Of a stretch of 64,000 nucleotides of DNA, positions 9,153-18,094 are shown piece by piece; position 1 is the stretch's first letter; every line of letters starts with the position of its first letter. A model generated the notes under the pieces. It searched no databases and was not told where the DNA came from. It saw nothing but the letters and a program-made list of their open reading frames with translations. A program made the translations under genes and the position numbers. Origin of the DNA: Coprococcus sp. (GTDB taxonomy: Bacteria; Bacillota; Clostridia; Lachnospirales; Lachnospiraceae); assembly GCA_017935345.1 (NCBI GenBank), contig JAGBHU010000032.1, positions 1 through 64,000 on the forward strand, given 5' to 3'.

Positions 9153-9452
9153 ATGGATTTGCTTACGAGAGAAGTATTGAATCAGACAATAGCGGAAGCT
9201 ATTGACGCCACCAGAGAAAAAATTTGTGCGGAAGATGAGATATTCCAACAGGATGAGAAAGATCTGGATGAATTGACAGTGAGATTTATGGAATTAGATT
9301 TGCCGGAGCATGACAGAATGATAATCAATGATTATATTGCCTGCTTACAAACAGTAGATTGCCGGTATGCGGATATTTCTTATATGGCTGGTATTGAAGA
9401 TGCCATTACTTTCTTAAAGAAGATGGATTTGATAAAAAATACAATTGAATAG
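9153..9452 (+). CDS. Small helical protein (DUF6809-like)
   Basis: A 99-residue acidic, predicted all-helical protein ending YMAGIEDAITFLKKMDLI. That ending resembles the C-terminal helix of small accessory proteins often found in clostridial mobile elements (DUF6809-like). The family call is a resemblance only. GGAGG precedes the ATG (caggaggatgaaacgagaatg). No function can be assigned. Confidence 0.6.
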   Translation: MDLLTREVLNQTIAEAIDATREKICAEDEIFQQDEKDLDELTVRFMELDLPEHDRMIINDYIACLQTVDCRYADISYMAGIEDAITFLKKMDLIKNTIE

Positions 9453-9593
9453 GTATTAAGAGCTGCTTTTCTTTTTTTTACCCCACTACTCAAGTCTGCT
9501 AGAGTATTTAGATAAGCGGTATGGTTCTAATCTTTTCGCTGATTTATAGTTACAATGTATGTAAAAATAGGTCAGAGAAGAGGTGTAAAATAC

Positions 9594-9914
9594 TTGCGTA
9601 TAGAAGAGTATATTCCAAAAAGAATCTCTGAATTATGCAGAAAACGTGGGTATTCTAAATATCGACTCTCACAGCTTACGGGAATGTCGCAGACAGCATT
9701 AGGAAATATAATGTCCAGAGACAGCATTCCGACGATTCCAACGCTTGAGAAAATATGTGATGCATTTGGAATATCGTTAGCTCAGTTTTTTGCAGGAGAC
9801 AGTGGCAAATTAGATTTGACATCTGATCAAACAGAGTTATTGGATATATGGGATGGATTGGAAGTTAAAGAAAGAGAGATCGTTTTGTCTCTTATGAGAA
9901 GTTTAAAGAAATAA
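9594..9914 (+). CDS. XRE-family helix-turn-helix regulator
   Basis: A small Cro/CI-type DNA-binding protein. The HTH is clear: YSKYRLSQLTGMSQTALGNIM, followed by PTIPTLEKICDAFGISLAQFF, then a short acidic tail ending LSLMRSLKK. I prefer the TTG at 9594 because GAGGTG sits nine bases upstream. The alternative ATG at 9555 has no ribosome site and adds 13 residues. It stands alone between the DUF6809-like gene and a lipoprotein gene, so its target is unknown. Confidence 0.8.
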   Translation: MRIEEYIPKRISELCRKRGYSKYRLSQLTGMSQTALGNIMSRDSIPTIPTLEKICDAFGISLAQFFAGDSGKLDLTSDQTELLDIWDGLEVKEREIVLSLMRSLKK

Positions 9915-9970
9915 GAGCAGTTCAAGAAAAAATTGGACTGTTCTTTTTTTGTGCGTTGGAGAATGTAGGA

Positions 9971-10657
9971 ATGAAGAAAAAAGGATTACTTGGTGCAATT
10001 GTGATTGCACTGCTTTGTACGGGATGCGTACACAGTCTGAATGCGGTAACAACAAAAGCAGAGAATAATTTTCAACTTCCGGATGTGAAATCTGAAATTA
10101 GCCAGGAAAAGTGCTGCATTTGCGGAAATAATGAAAGAAGCTTGATGTCATATTACAGAAAATCGGGAATGTTGGGTTTAGTATGTTTGAATACATTGGA
10201 AATATCAACATTAGATACTCGTGTGTATTCTGATGATGGTACGGAAATCATCAGTGATGGTGGATTAAGTATTACGTCATCTTCACATGGAGAGGAAGAG
10301 TGCAGTTTCCGGATTAACGGGATGCCAAACCATGGAATTTTTGAAGGTAAAGTGAATTATGGAAAAAAGAGTACACCAGATTTTGAAATGATAAAAGAAT
10401 ACTTGTGCCAGAATTGTCTGGATAAGGTACTTTCCATGTATCAGGATGAAATGAAGTGGAGCGATTCCAAGCGGAGATTTCCGGAGGTATGTATTGTGGA
10501 TTTTCAAACAAATGAGCTTTATACACTGGGTAAAAGTCACACGGGGTATTGGATAAGAGATTATTGGATACATATTGATCACGATGATGACAGTAGCAGT
10601 ATAATGGCTATATATGCACCAGAGGATAAAATGGATAGCGGGAGTGAAGAGAGCTGA
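9971..10657 (+). CDS. Putative lipoprotein with zinc-finger-like cysteines
   Basis: The N-terminus MKKKGLLGAIVIALLCTGC is a lipoprotein signal with a lipobox ending in Cys19 or so, so the mature protein should be anchored outside the membrane. Two CxxC pairs follow (CCICGN and LCQNCLDK), about 100 residues apart, and could bind metal. The C-terminus is acidic (HIDHDDDSSS). I chose the ATG at 9971, with GGAG nine bases upstream; a TTG 15 bases earlier is less likely. The stop overlaps the next start by one base (TGATG), indicating coupling with the following gene. I do not recognise the family. Confidence 0.65.
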   Translation: MKKKGLLGAIVIALLCTGCVHSLNAVTTKAENNFQLPDVKSEISQEKCCICGNNERSLMSYYRKSGMLGLVCLNTLEISTLDTRVYSDDGTEIISDGGLSITSSSHGEEECSFRINGMPNHGIFEGKVNYGKKSTPDFEMIKEYLCQNCLDKVLSMYQDEMKWSDSKRRFPEVCIVDFQTNELYTLGKSHTGYWIRDYWIHIDHDDDSSSIMAIYAPEDKMDSGSEES

Positions 10658-11031
10658 TGAAAAAAACAAAAGGTATTATTTCTCAGGAAAACAAATTCTT
10701 ACGATTGTGTGGAGATAAATACAGAGATAAAATCAAGAAAAGAATTCCGATGACAGTTGGGGATTTTAATAAATTTATGTACTTGTTTGATGCGCTGGGA
10801 TTGAGCGAGTATTCGATTTATTTCTCCATGGAAATGTTTCCGGAGTTGCTGGTAGAGTATGGAGAACGAAGTAAAGATTGCGATTTGGATATAGGATATG
10901 GGGAGTATGATTTTCCTGTAGAAGAAATGGTATCTATATGCGAAGAATGGCTGCAAGAGTTCTGTGATCAGATGCCATTAGAAAGCCAAAGAAAGAAATA
11001 CCGGAAAGTCTTTGAAATTGATGAAGAGTAA
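10657..11031 (+). CDS. Unknown 124-residue protein coupled to the lipoprotein gene
   Basis: A soluble, charged protein (start MKKTKGIISQENKF) without recognisable motifs. Its start overlaps the stop of the lipoprotein gene (TGATG), so the two are probably made together. Acidic stretches such as CDLDIGYGEYDFPVEEMVSI and a predicted helical C-terminus are visible. A strong hairpin follows directly. Function unassigned. Confidence 0.55.
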   Translation: MKKTKGIISQENKFLRLCGDKYRDKIKKRIPMTVGDFNKFMYLFDALGLSEYSIYFSMEMFPELLVEYGERSKDCDLDIGYGEYDFPVEEMVSICEEWLQEFCDQMPLESQRKKYRKVFEIDEE

Positions 11032-11033
11032 GA

Positions 11034-11080
11034 AATGAGCTAAGGTCAGTGACGTACAGAGTAATTGACCTTAGCTCATT
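11034..11080. terminator. Perfect 15-bp inverted repeat between convergent genes
   Basis: AATGAGCTAAGGTCA at 11034-11048 is fully complementary to TGACCTTAGCTCATT at 11066-11080, with a 17-base loop. It lies between the 124-residue gene on plus and the relaxase gene on minus, so a bidirectional terminator is likely. Confidence 0.65.
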
Positions 11081-11094
11081 GCATAGGGAGATTA

Positions 11095-12462
11095 TTATAA
11101 ATCATGTTCCGCTTGTCGGTGTTCAGAAGTGTTCATGAAATGTGCGTCATTGGATAACAAGGTGTTGAAATTGGCAGTTATGGTATTTATCGTTGAGCGC
11201 CTTTTTTCTAAATCTTGCTTTTCCTTGACAGCAGAGGAACGTTCATTTCTTAGATTATCAATTTTTTTCTGCAACCTCTCTGGGGAAGGTAATTTTGTAA
11301 TGCCCAGCTCCTGTAATTGCTGTTTTAAGGAATCATGCAGTTTGTATTCCGACTGGTGAGCAGCTTTATATTTCTGAGGATCCGGTGCTGTTTTTGCATC
11401 CTCTACGATTTTTCTGCAGGTACGATAGGACAAACAATGCTTCTGAATAAGTTCCTGATGGGATATTTCAGAGCTTAATTCAGAAATTCGCTGTTCCGTA
11501 GCAATAATAGAATTATCAATATCTGCAATATGCTGCCTAAAGTCTTCGTAATTCAGCAAATTGTTTTCGGATAGATAGTTGAAGGTTCGGGCTGCTTCTT
11601 TCAGATTATTGAGTTGTGCCCACCGTTCAAATCCGGCACGATTGCCGGTACTCACGTAAGCAGAGAGATTGATAAAAAGCCGTACTTCTCTGGAGACGTT
11701 ACGTGGAGATTTTGTTTTATGCCGGTTCTTCTCAAGGCGGAGTAATGCATTTTCTTCCGTGTAATAGCTACCCAGAGATTTCATATTTGTAAAGTTTTTT
11801 TGCTCCGGTGCCCGGAAAGCTAGGTTCTTTCCTTGACGGATCTCATATCCGGCAAGCTTCATTTTTTGAAGAAACTCATCATAGTTTATGGATGACCAGA
11901 TCGCTTTATCTACAGCGACTTTTAGTTTTGCTTTCCAGCTGTTTCCACGATGGTATTCCATATTTTCTTTATAAGATTTTCCTTTTTCGCCGGTTGGCAT
12001 ACTGGTGACCAGACCGTTTTCCTGACAAATACGGTTGCTGATCCGGCAGATTTTATGATAACTGCGTTTGTTGGAGACATATTTATGATGGTCAACAAAG
12101 CTGGTAGCATTAAAAATGATATGGTTATGAATATGGTTCTGGTCAACGTGGGTGCTGATGACATATTCATATTTCCCTTTTAGTATTTCGTCAGCAAATT
12201 CTTTGCCGAGCTTATGTGCGGTTTCAGCATCAACCTCTCCAGGCTTAAAGGATTGAATTAAATGAAATGCCAGATTGTTACCTTTGTCCATCACGTTCTT
12301 TTTCCCTTCTTCTCTGGTGAAAGCAAATTCCAGATCAGCAGATTCTGGGGAACAGGCGAAACTGGAAATTAGTAATTTTTCTTCGGTTTTGTCCGGATTC
12401 ATAATATAGTCCAGGGCTTTTTTGTCAGTTACTTTAATGGGGAAGATTTTAATATACGCCAT
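11095..12462 (-). CDS. MOBP-type relaxase (MobA/MobL-like)
   Basis: A 455-residue mobilisation relaxase. It should nick oriT through an N-terminal Tyr and start single-strand transfer. The metal-binding histidine triad is clear in THVDQNHIHNHIIFN (about residues 105-120), and the N-terminal domain covers about residues 1-240. The C-terminal half is a long charged coiled coil with LEKRRSTINT near the end. The 5' end overlaps mobC by 34 bases, and an oriT-like region lies upstream of mobC. There is no coupling protein or type IV secretion gene beside it, so the element would be mobilisable rather than self-transmissible. Confidence 0.9.
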   Translation of the reverse strand: MAYIKIFPIKVTDKKALDYIMNPDKTEEKLLISSFACSPESADLEFAFTREEGKKNVMDKGNNLAFHLIQSFKPGEVDAETAHKLGKEFADEILKGKYEYVISTHVDQNHIHNHIIFNATSFVDHHKYVSNKRSYHKICRISNRICQENGLVTSMPTGEKGKSYKENMEYHRGNSWKAKLKVAVDKAIWSSINYDEFLQKMKLAGYEIRQGKNLAFRAPEQKNFTNMKSLGSYYTEENALLRLEKNRHKTKSPRNVSREVRLFINLSAYVSTGNRAGFERWAQLNNLKEAARTFNYLSENNLLNYEDFRQHIADIDNSIIATEQRISELSSEISHQELIQKHCLSYRTCRKIVEDAKTAPDPQKYKAAHQSEYKLHDSLKQQLQELGITKLPSPERLQKKIDNLRNERSSAVKEKQDLEKRRSTINTITANFNTLLSNDAHFMNTSEHRQAEHDL

Positions 12463-12752
12463 ATCTCGCTTACCATCCTTTTCAATTCTTCCATTTCTTC
12501 CGGGTACAAATCACCGGTGGTATTTACCTTTTTTGCAATCTGATTGATGTTCACACCGATTTTGTGCATCTCTTCATAAACCTGCTTTATAGGGGCTGTG
12601 TCGGTATTGATGATGTAACCGTCGATAGCCATTTTTCTAAGATAAGCGCCCATGTTTCTGGTCTTTGACAGAATCATCTTTTGGCGGATCAGCTTCTTTT
12701 CCTCTGGAGTAACACAAAATAAAATTTGAATGTTTCTTTTTCTGTTTGACAT
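12429..12752 (-). CDS. mobC: MobC-family relaxosome protein
   Basis: A 107-residue DNA-binding accessory protein of the relaxosome, which helps open DNA at oriT for the relaxase. The family signature is seen in FCVTPEEKKLIRQKM, MGAYLRKMAIDGYI and the C-terminal IGVNINQIAKKVN. The N-terminal part resembles a ribbon-helix-helix. It overlaps the relaxase gene and lies directly beside the oriT-like palindromes. Confidence 0.9.
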   Translation of the reverse strand: MSNRKRNIQILFCVTPEEKKLIRQKMILSKTRNMGAYLRKMAIDGYIINTDTAPIKQVYEEMHKIGVNINQIAKKVNTTGDLYPEEMEELKRMVSEIWRILKSSPLK

Positions 12753-12807
12753 GTCGTTTCTCTCTTTCTGTACGTAATTCGATTTTGGTTGTTTCTAGGT
12801 TTTTAAT

Positions 12808-12896
12808 TTAGGGCAGGGTTCCCTAAATTGCCATTTTTGAGGAAGTGTATATACACTTCCTGTCCTTGCTATTTAACCGGCGGTGGAGCCGCCGGA
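12808..12896. other. oriT-like region with stacked inverted repeats
   Basis: Upstream of mobC lie, in order, TTTAGGGCAGGGTTCCCTAAA (imperfect palindrome near 12808-12828), a perfect 20-base palindrome GGAAGTGTATATACACTTCC at 12841-12860, and a GC hairpin CCGGCGG/GCCGCCGG near 12877-12894. The sequence right after the palindrome (TTCCTGTCC) resembles the ATCCTG-Y nic consensus of MOBP relaxases. Position next to mobC-relaxase and the repeat layout support an origin of transfer; the nic position is inference. Confidence 0.65.
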
Positions 12897-13063
12897 AGAG
12901 TACCTCTTGAAAAGAGATCCCTATAAATAACCTACTGGGAGAAGAAAAAAGAGACATCATAGGTAAAAACTATTCCTACCTATTAGTATATAAAGAGTTG
13001 TTTGACAATGATATCGGTATTATAATTGTGATACAGATATTAGATACGAGGGAGGGATATTTG

Positions 13064-15169
13064 TTGAAGCTTTCAAAACTTAAACTGCATAATTATCGGT
13101 GCTTTGGTGAAGATGAACAGATAATCAAAATTGATGATATTACATCGTTTATTGGCAATAATAGTTCAGGAAAAACAGCAGCATTATTAGCGTTGAATTG
13201 TCTGTTCTCGGATAATAGTGCTGATCGAGTTTTAAAGCGAAGTGATTTTCATCTTCCGAAAGATACGAAACCAGAAGAAATGGACTCACAAGAACTTTAT
13301 ATTGAAGCGGTATTTGTTTTTGATGAATTAGAGAATGGAGAGGAAGGTGCTTCTTCTATTCCAACTTTTTTCAGGAGTCTTGTTGTGGACAATCCTGATG
13401 GAACTCCATATTTGCGAATACGTTTAGAGGCTACTTGGGAAAAAAGTAGCAATGTAGAGGGTGCGATTGAAAGTAAAATTTATTATATTACTTGCCCTGA
13501 GGGAGAAGAAATTACTGAAGAATGTAAAACCACCGCACCTCGAAAAGATCTGGATCGCATTCGAGTAATATATGTACCTGCAGTTAGAGATCCGTCCAAG
13601 CAATTAAAAAATGCTTCTGGCACAATGATGCATCAGATTATGAATAGCATCAATTGGAGCTCAACCACACAGGAAAAAGTTAAAGTAAAAATTCAAGAGC
13701 TAAATGACCAATTTTTAGAGGAAAGAGGCGTATCAATTCTTGGTACCTCCATACATACACAATGGGAATCTTATGATTCGGATACAAGATATTCAAATGC
13801 TCAGTTACGTTTTAATAGCACTGATATTGATTCTTCTATCAAGAAATCGGAGGTTGTATTTTTACCTACAGTAACAGGAAAAGAATGCACTATTGATGAT
13901 ATGAGTGATGGTTTGCGTTCTCTGTTTTATATTTCTTTGGTTGATAGTATTCTCGATGTTGAGTCAAAAATTCAGAAAGAAATAGACACAGATCCTGAAC
14001 ACGTTTCATTTAATCATAAGCCTCCTATTTTAACAATTATTGCTTTAGAAGAACCGGAAAATCATATTGCTCCTCATTTGATCGGACAGTTGGTTTTAAA
14101 TTTGAAAAAAATAGCATCAAAAAACAACGCTCAGACTGTCTTAACTTCTCATTCTACAGCAATTATCAAACGCTTCGATCCGGAAAAGTTAAGATATTTC
14201 CGTCTTGATGTGAATGATTGCACAACCAAAGTTCGTGCAATTACGTTGCCCGATAAAGAAAAACTGGCAGATCAGTACAAGTTTATAAAAGAGGCAGTCA
14301 AAGCTTATCCTGAATTGTATTTTGCCAAACTTGTTGTTTTGGGTGAAGGTGATAGTGAAGAAATCATTTTGCCGAAAATCTGGAATGCAAAAAATGGTGA
14401 TGTTGATACAAGCGGAATATCAGTTGTCCCTCTGGGTGGTAGACATGTAAACCATTTTTGGAGACTGCTTAATGACCTGAGTATTCCATATATTACGTTG
14501 CTTGACTTGGATAAAGAACGAGAAGGGGGTGGTTGGGGTAGAATCAAATATGTTCTCGAACAGTTAATTCAAAATAATTACGATAAAGCGGAATTATTGA
14601 AGACTAATCATGGGGTTTTATCTGACGAAGAATTCAATGGAATGCACGAGTGGGATGTTGATGATTCCGGCATTTTACAAAGTTGGGTTAACTATTTAGA
14701 AAAATACAATGTTTTCTTTTCATCACCGTTGGATATAGATTTTCTGATGTTAGAGCATTATGGTACTGTGTATAAAGGTTTACTGGGTAAAGATGAGGGA
14801 CCTCGGCTGATGGTTATGGAAAATGGTCAGAAACATCAGAAATATATTAAGGATATTGAAAACTCAGAAAATCCTTGTTCAGAGTATTGCGCACGTGTTA
14901 TAGATGATGTGAGACACGCTTTGAAAGAAAGTGGTGGTGACGGAAAAACGTATTCTGAGGAACAAAAGAAATTAATGGTGTGGTACACTTATTTTTTCCT
15001 TAACCGAGGAAAACCATCAACTCATATTGAGGCGTTCTCCCATATTAGCAATGAGGTGTTGGTTTCTACTATTCCACCTGTATTCGAACGATTGATTTCT
15101 GCTGCAGAAAAAGCATTAAAGGAGAAACCTAATGAAGATTGTTGTACCAGAAAAGTGGATGCCGTGTGA
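13064..15169 (+). CDS. gajA: OLD-family ATPase/TOPRIM nuclease, GajA-like
   Basis: A 701-residue protein with an ABC-type ATPase split around an insert and a TOPRIM nuclease. Walker A GNNSSGKT is at residues 31-38, Walker B/signature ALEEPENHI near 325, and a switch His in VLTSHS near 365. The TOPRIM motifs are VVLGEGDSEE near 425 and LLDLDKE near 480. In Gabija the homologous GajA cuts DNA when nucleotides are depleted by phage, and it assembles with GajB. I start at TTG 13064 because GGAGG lies eight bases upstream; an upstream TTG at 12998 lacks a site. It overlaps the UvrD-like gene by 38 bases. It is longer than typical GajA (about 580 residues), so a distinct OLD-UvrD subtype is possible. 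Confidence 0.82.
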   Translation: MKLSKLKLHNYRCFGEDEQIIKIDDITSFIGNNSSGKTAALLALNCLFSDNSADRVLKRSDFHLPKDTKPEEMDSQELYIEAVFVFDELENGEEGASSIPTFFRSLVVDNPDGTPYLRIRLEATWEKSSNVEGAIESKIYYITCPEGEEITEECKTTAPRKDLDRIRVIYVPAVRDPSKQLKNASGTMMHQIMNSINWSSTTQEKVKVKIQELNDQFLEERGVSILGTSIHTQWESYDSDTRYSNAQLRFNSTDIDSSIKKSEVVFLPTVTGKECTIDDMSDGLRSLFYISLVDSILDVESKIQKEIDTDPEHVSFNHKPPILTIIALEEPENHIAPHLIGQLVLNLKKIASKNNAQTVLTSHSTAIIKRFDPEKLRYFRLDVNDCTTKVRAITLPDKEKLADQYKFIKEAVKAYPELYFAKLVVLGEGDSEEIILPKIWNAKNGDVDTSGISVVPLGGRHVNHFWRLLNDLSIPYITLLDLDKEREGGGWGRIKYVLEQLIQNNYDKAELLKTNHGVLSDEEFNGMHEWDVDDSGILQSWVNYLEKYNVFFSSPLDIDFLMLEHYGTVYKGLLGKDEGPRLMVMENGQKHQKYIKDIENSENPCSEYCARVIDDVRHALKESGGDGKTYSEEQKKLMVWYTYFFLNRGKPSTHIEAFSHISNEVLVSTIPPVFERLISAAEKALKEKPNEDCCTRKVDAV

Positions 15170-16985
15170 TGGTGTTGTTTTAGAAGATAGTGCTAATTCA
15201 GCGGTTAGGACAAATAAAAATATTCTTGTTATTGCTGGACCAGGTGCAGGAAAGACTGAATTGTTAGCACAAAAAGCAAGCTACCTTTTTCAGACAAATA
15301 TTTGTAGAGACCCGCAAAAAATATTAGCAATAAGTTTTAAGAAAGACGCTGCGGACAATCTAAAAAAAAGAGTAATAAAGAGATGTGGGAAAGAAATCGA
15401 AACTCGATTTGTATCAATGACTTATGATGCATTTTCAAAAAGCATTCTGGATCACTTCCGTTTTGCTCTTCCAGAGGTTTTAAGGCCTGATGCTGCATAT
15501 CTGGTTAATGATGTGGATACAATAGATGCGGCTTTTAAAAAAGCAGGATACAACAATCCACTTAACTTGCCCGTTTATAAGTTAAGAACATACTATGAAC
15601 GTGTGCTTGATTCTGTTGAATTGCCTTTTACACGAAATGATTTGGGTGAGACTGTTTGGAAACTATTGCTGAAAGGCTTTGACAACTACAAACCAACTCT
15701 ATCATTTAAAATGATATGTATTCTTGCAGAATTCATTATCAAGACAAACTATAAGATTAAGCGAGGCTTACAACTTACCTACAAATATGTTTTCTTGGAT
15801 GAGTTTCAGGATACAACGTATCTACAATACAAATTGGTAAAACAATGCTTTTTGAATTCGGGTTCAATAATGACAGCCGTTGGTGACAACAAACAACGCA
15901 TTATGGTATGGGCTGGCGCACTTAAAACTGTCTTTCATGATTTCAAAACAGAGTTTAATGCAGAGACACACAAACTAACCATGAATCATCGTTCAGCGCC
16001 GAGACTTGTTGATTTACAAAGAAAGATGTATGCTTCACTAAATGAAAGTGACAGTACAATATGTGTCTCTGATAAATGGGAACCAGATGATGGAATGGTA
16101 ACATTACTTATTGCTGAAGATGAGGAGAACGAAGCGGCAACAATATCTGAACATATATCTGCACAGATTGAGTCAGGAATTGAACCAAATAAGTTGTGCA
16201 TTCTCTGTAAACAAAAGCCTCAAGATTATGCTCCGAAGATTATTGCAGAACTTAGAAATCATCAAATTCTTGCTCGTATTGAAAATGATTATCAAGATTT
16301 AATCAAAGAACCAATCGTAGAAATGTTAATTTCGCTCCTACGTTTAGTTATTGATAGAAAGCGCCCCCATGACTGGGAATTTATTGTGTCAACGACAGCT
16401 GATCTCTGGAATATAGGTTCTCTGCAGTCAAATGATGATTATTTCAAAATGCAAGATGCTCTTAGTGAAGAAATAGAACAATTAAGTGGCATGATGCAAG
16501 ATGTTACGTGTAAGAAGGATTTTCACGCTTTGCTGAAGCACGCAATACAATTCTGGGGAGGAAAGCGCATAAAAGCCACGTTTCCGATATATAGCCAAGG
16601 AACATATCTAAATGATCTATTAAATAAGTTTCAAAACTATATGTGGATGGAGCTCGATACAACAGAGATGGATTGGTTGTTGGCTATAGAAAACTTTGAG
16701 GGTTTACATTCAGTTCCAATCATGACAATCCATAAAAGCAAAGGATTAGAGTATGAGGTCGTATATTTTGTAGGACTTGAAGATTCTGCGTTTTGGAGTT
16801 TTAAAAATCAACCTGAAGAGGACAGATGTACATTTTTTGTGGCATTGTCTCGAGCAAAAAAGGAAATATTATTTACCTTTTGTAAGTATCGCTATACAAG
16901 CAGATATCCTAAGCAATCACATGATCAAATTAACGAATTCTTTGACTTGTTAAGGACACCAGGGATTGCAACGATTATTGAATAA
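15132..16985 (+). CDS. gajB: UvrD/Rep-like SF1 helicase, GajB-like
   Basis: A 617-residue SF1A helicase. Walker A AGPGAGKTELL is near residue 34, motif Ia ISFKKDAADNLKKR, motif II LDEFQDTTYLQYKL near 222, motif III VGDNKQRI, motif IV NHRSAPRLV, motif V IHKSKGLEYEVV and motif VI VALSRAKKE near 570. As the second gene of an OLD-UvrD pair it fits GajB of Gabija, where the helicase-like subunit senses DNA ends and activates the system. AGGAGA precedes the ATG, which lies inside the nuclease gene (38-base overlap), so the two are translationally coupled. It is about 120 residues longer than typical GajB. Confidence 0.82.
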   Translation: MKIVVPEKWMPCDGVVLEDSANSAVRTNKNILVIAGPGAGKTELLAQKASYLFQTNICRDPQKILAISFKKDAADNLKKRVIKRCGKEIETRFVSMTYDAFSKSILDHFRFALPEVLRPDAAYLVNDVDTIDAAFKKAGYNNPLNLPVYKLRTYYERVLDSVELPFTRNDLGETVWKLLLKGFDNYKPTLSFKMICILAEFIIKTNYKIKRGLQLTYKYVFLDEFQDTTYLQYKLVKQCFLNSGSIMTAVGDNKQRIMVWAGALKTVFHDFKTEFNAETHKLTMNHRSAPRLVDLQRKMYASLNESDSTICVSDKWEPDDGMVTLLIAEDEENEAATISEHISAQIESGIEPNKLCILCKQKPQDYAPKIIAELRNHQILARIENDYQDLIKEPIVEMLISLLRLVIDRKRPHDWEFIVSTTADLWNIGSLQSNDDYFKMQDALSEEIEQLSGMMQDVTCKKDFHALLKHAIQFWGGKRIKATFPIYSQGTYLNDLLNKFQNYMWMELDTTEMDWLLAIENFEGLHSVPIMTIHKSKGLEYEVVYFVGLEDSAFWSFKNQPEEDRCTFFVALSRAKKEILFTFCKYRYTSRYPKQSHDQINEFFDLLRTPGIATIIE

Positions 16986-17438
16986 CTATAATTAGCCGAG
17001 CAGTTAATACTGCTTGACTGATTTATCGAAACTATACTTCCAACTTCTGTCCAAGTTGCCCTCAAGTTAAAGTTACTTCCCTACACAAGCCGTGTCGAAG
17101 AGGAACTATTTAATTAACTAATGGTTCATTGTAGTAGACAAACATGAGGGGGTTATTTCACTGTGTTTTAATGTGATTTCTGAATCTGATCGATAGACAA
17201 ACGGGAAATCCTTCAAATATGTTTGTTTGCATAGGATAGCGCAAAAGCCCCGTACATTTAAGGTTGCGGATGGTATTATATTGGATGATTTGTTGTACAG
17301 CAGCTTTCCGATTTATCTAATGAGGAAAGTGAAGATGGAGACTCTTTCAGTGTGTTTTCCGGGCGCAAGCAGGGATGAGATCTTTATAGGGGCAGAGCAA
17401 ACCACCGGCTAAAACCGGTGGTCATGATTATAGAAAAA
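16986..17438. other. Gene-poor gap with IS200/IS605-like hairpin
   Basis: I see no convincing gene. A small hairpin (AGCAGT 16999-17004, ACTGCT 17009-17014) follows the helicase. At 17401-17422 ACCACCGG pairs with CCGGTGGT, a shape typical of right ends of IS200/IS605 elements and their guide-RNA scaffolds. The 61-codon frame at 17227-17412 has no family resemblance. A degraded insertion-sequence end is possible but unproven. Confidence 0.35.
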
Positions 17439-18002
17439 TTAAAAAGAATCGTTATATGGTATTTTGTCAGCAGTTCTTTCAAGTTTTTTCAAGAAATCGC
17501 CCTGTGACACTACAGGAGATTCTACTTTATACCCCTTTCGCTTTAAAACCCGGAATTTGAAATCCAGCATTTCAAATGGAACGCACAATTTTTTGGCGAC
17601 GTCAAAGAAAAACAAATCATCATTGAGCAGAGCCAGAACTTGTTCATCTGGCAGGAGCAATTCGGCAGCAAAAATGTTCGCCTCATATTCTTTATGGTCC
17701 GTATTATCAAATAAAGTTACCTCATGAAAAGGTGCACTGGCTGCAGAGTCTGCATGTAATACACAGTGCCCCAGTTCGTGAGAGAGAACTACTTTCTGTA
17801 ATAGTTCTGGAAGATCACTGTTGATTGTGATATGTTTCATTCTCCGTGAAATTAGAAAAAACCCCTTGCAGCATCCTTCATAGATTCCCATTGGGCGTAA
17901 CTTTACTGTAATTTTCATTGCCTTAGCTAAACGAAAAGGATTAGTTTCATCATATTTGTTTTGCAGCTGTTTGACTGTGTCAGCTATTGTTTCAATGGTC
18001 AA
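17439..18002 (-). CDS. ImmA/IrrE-family metallopeptidase
   Basis: A 187-residue zinc peptidase with the HELGH motif (VVLSHELGHCVLH, about residues 72-84) and the downstream ANIFAAELLLP glutamate segment typical of ImmA/IrrE. In ICEBs1-like elements such a protease cleaves the neighbouring repressor when DNA damage or quorum signals arrive. It is encoded downstream of an XRE repressor on the same strand, the standard order, so control of the adjacent divergent promoter is likely. Confidence 0.88.
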   Translation of the reverse strand: MTIETIADTVKQLQNKYDETNPFRLAKAMKITVKLRPMGIYEGCCKGFFLISRRMKHITINSDLPELLQKVVLSHELGHCVLHADSAASAPFHEVTLFDNTDHKEYEANIFAAELLLPDEQVLALLNDDLFFFDVAKKLCVPFEMLDFKFRVLKRKGYKVESPVVSQGDFLKKLERTADKIPYNDSF

Positions 18003-18094
18003 TCGAATTCACATCCTCCCTGTTTTATAGTAGATAGGATTTCTCACTATCAGTGTAGTATAAAAGCTGTCCTATAAAAAGGATAGCGGGAGGA

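Noticed and set aside
17227..17412. 61-codon frame in the gap after the helicase
   Set aside because: No ribosome site, no family likeness, and it ends in a hairpin.
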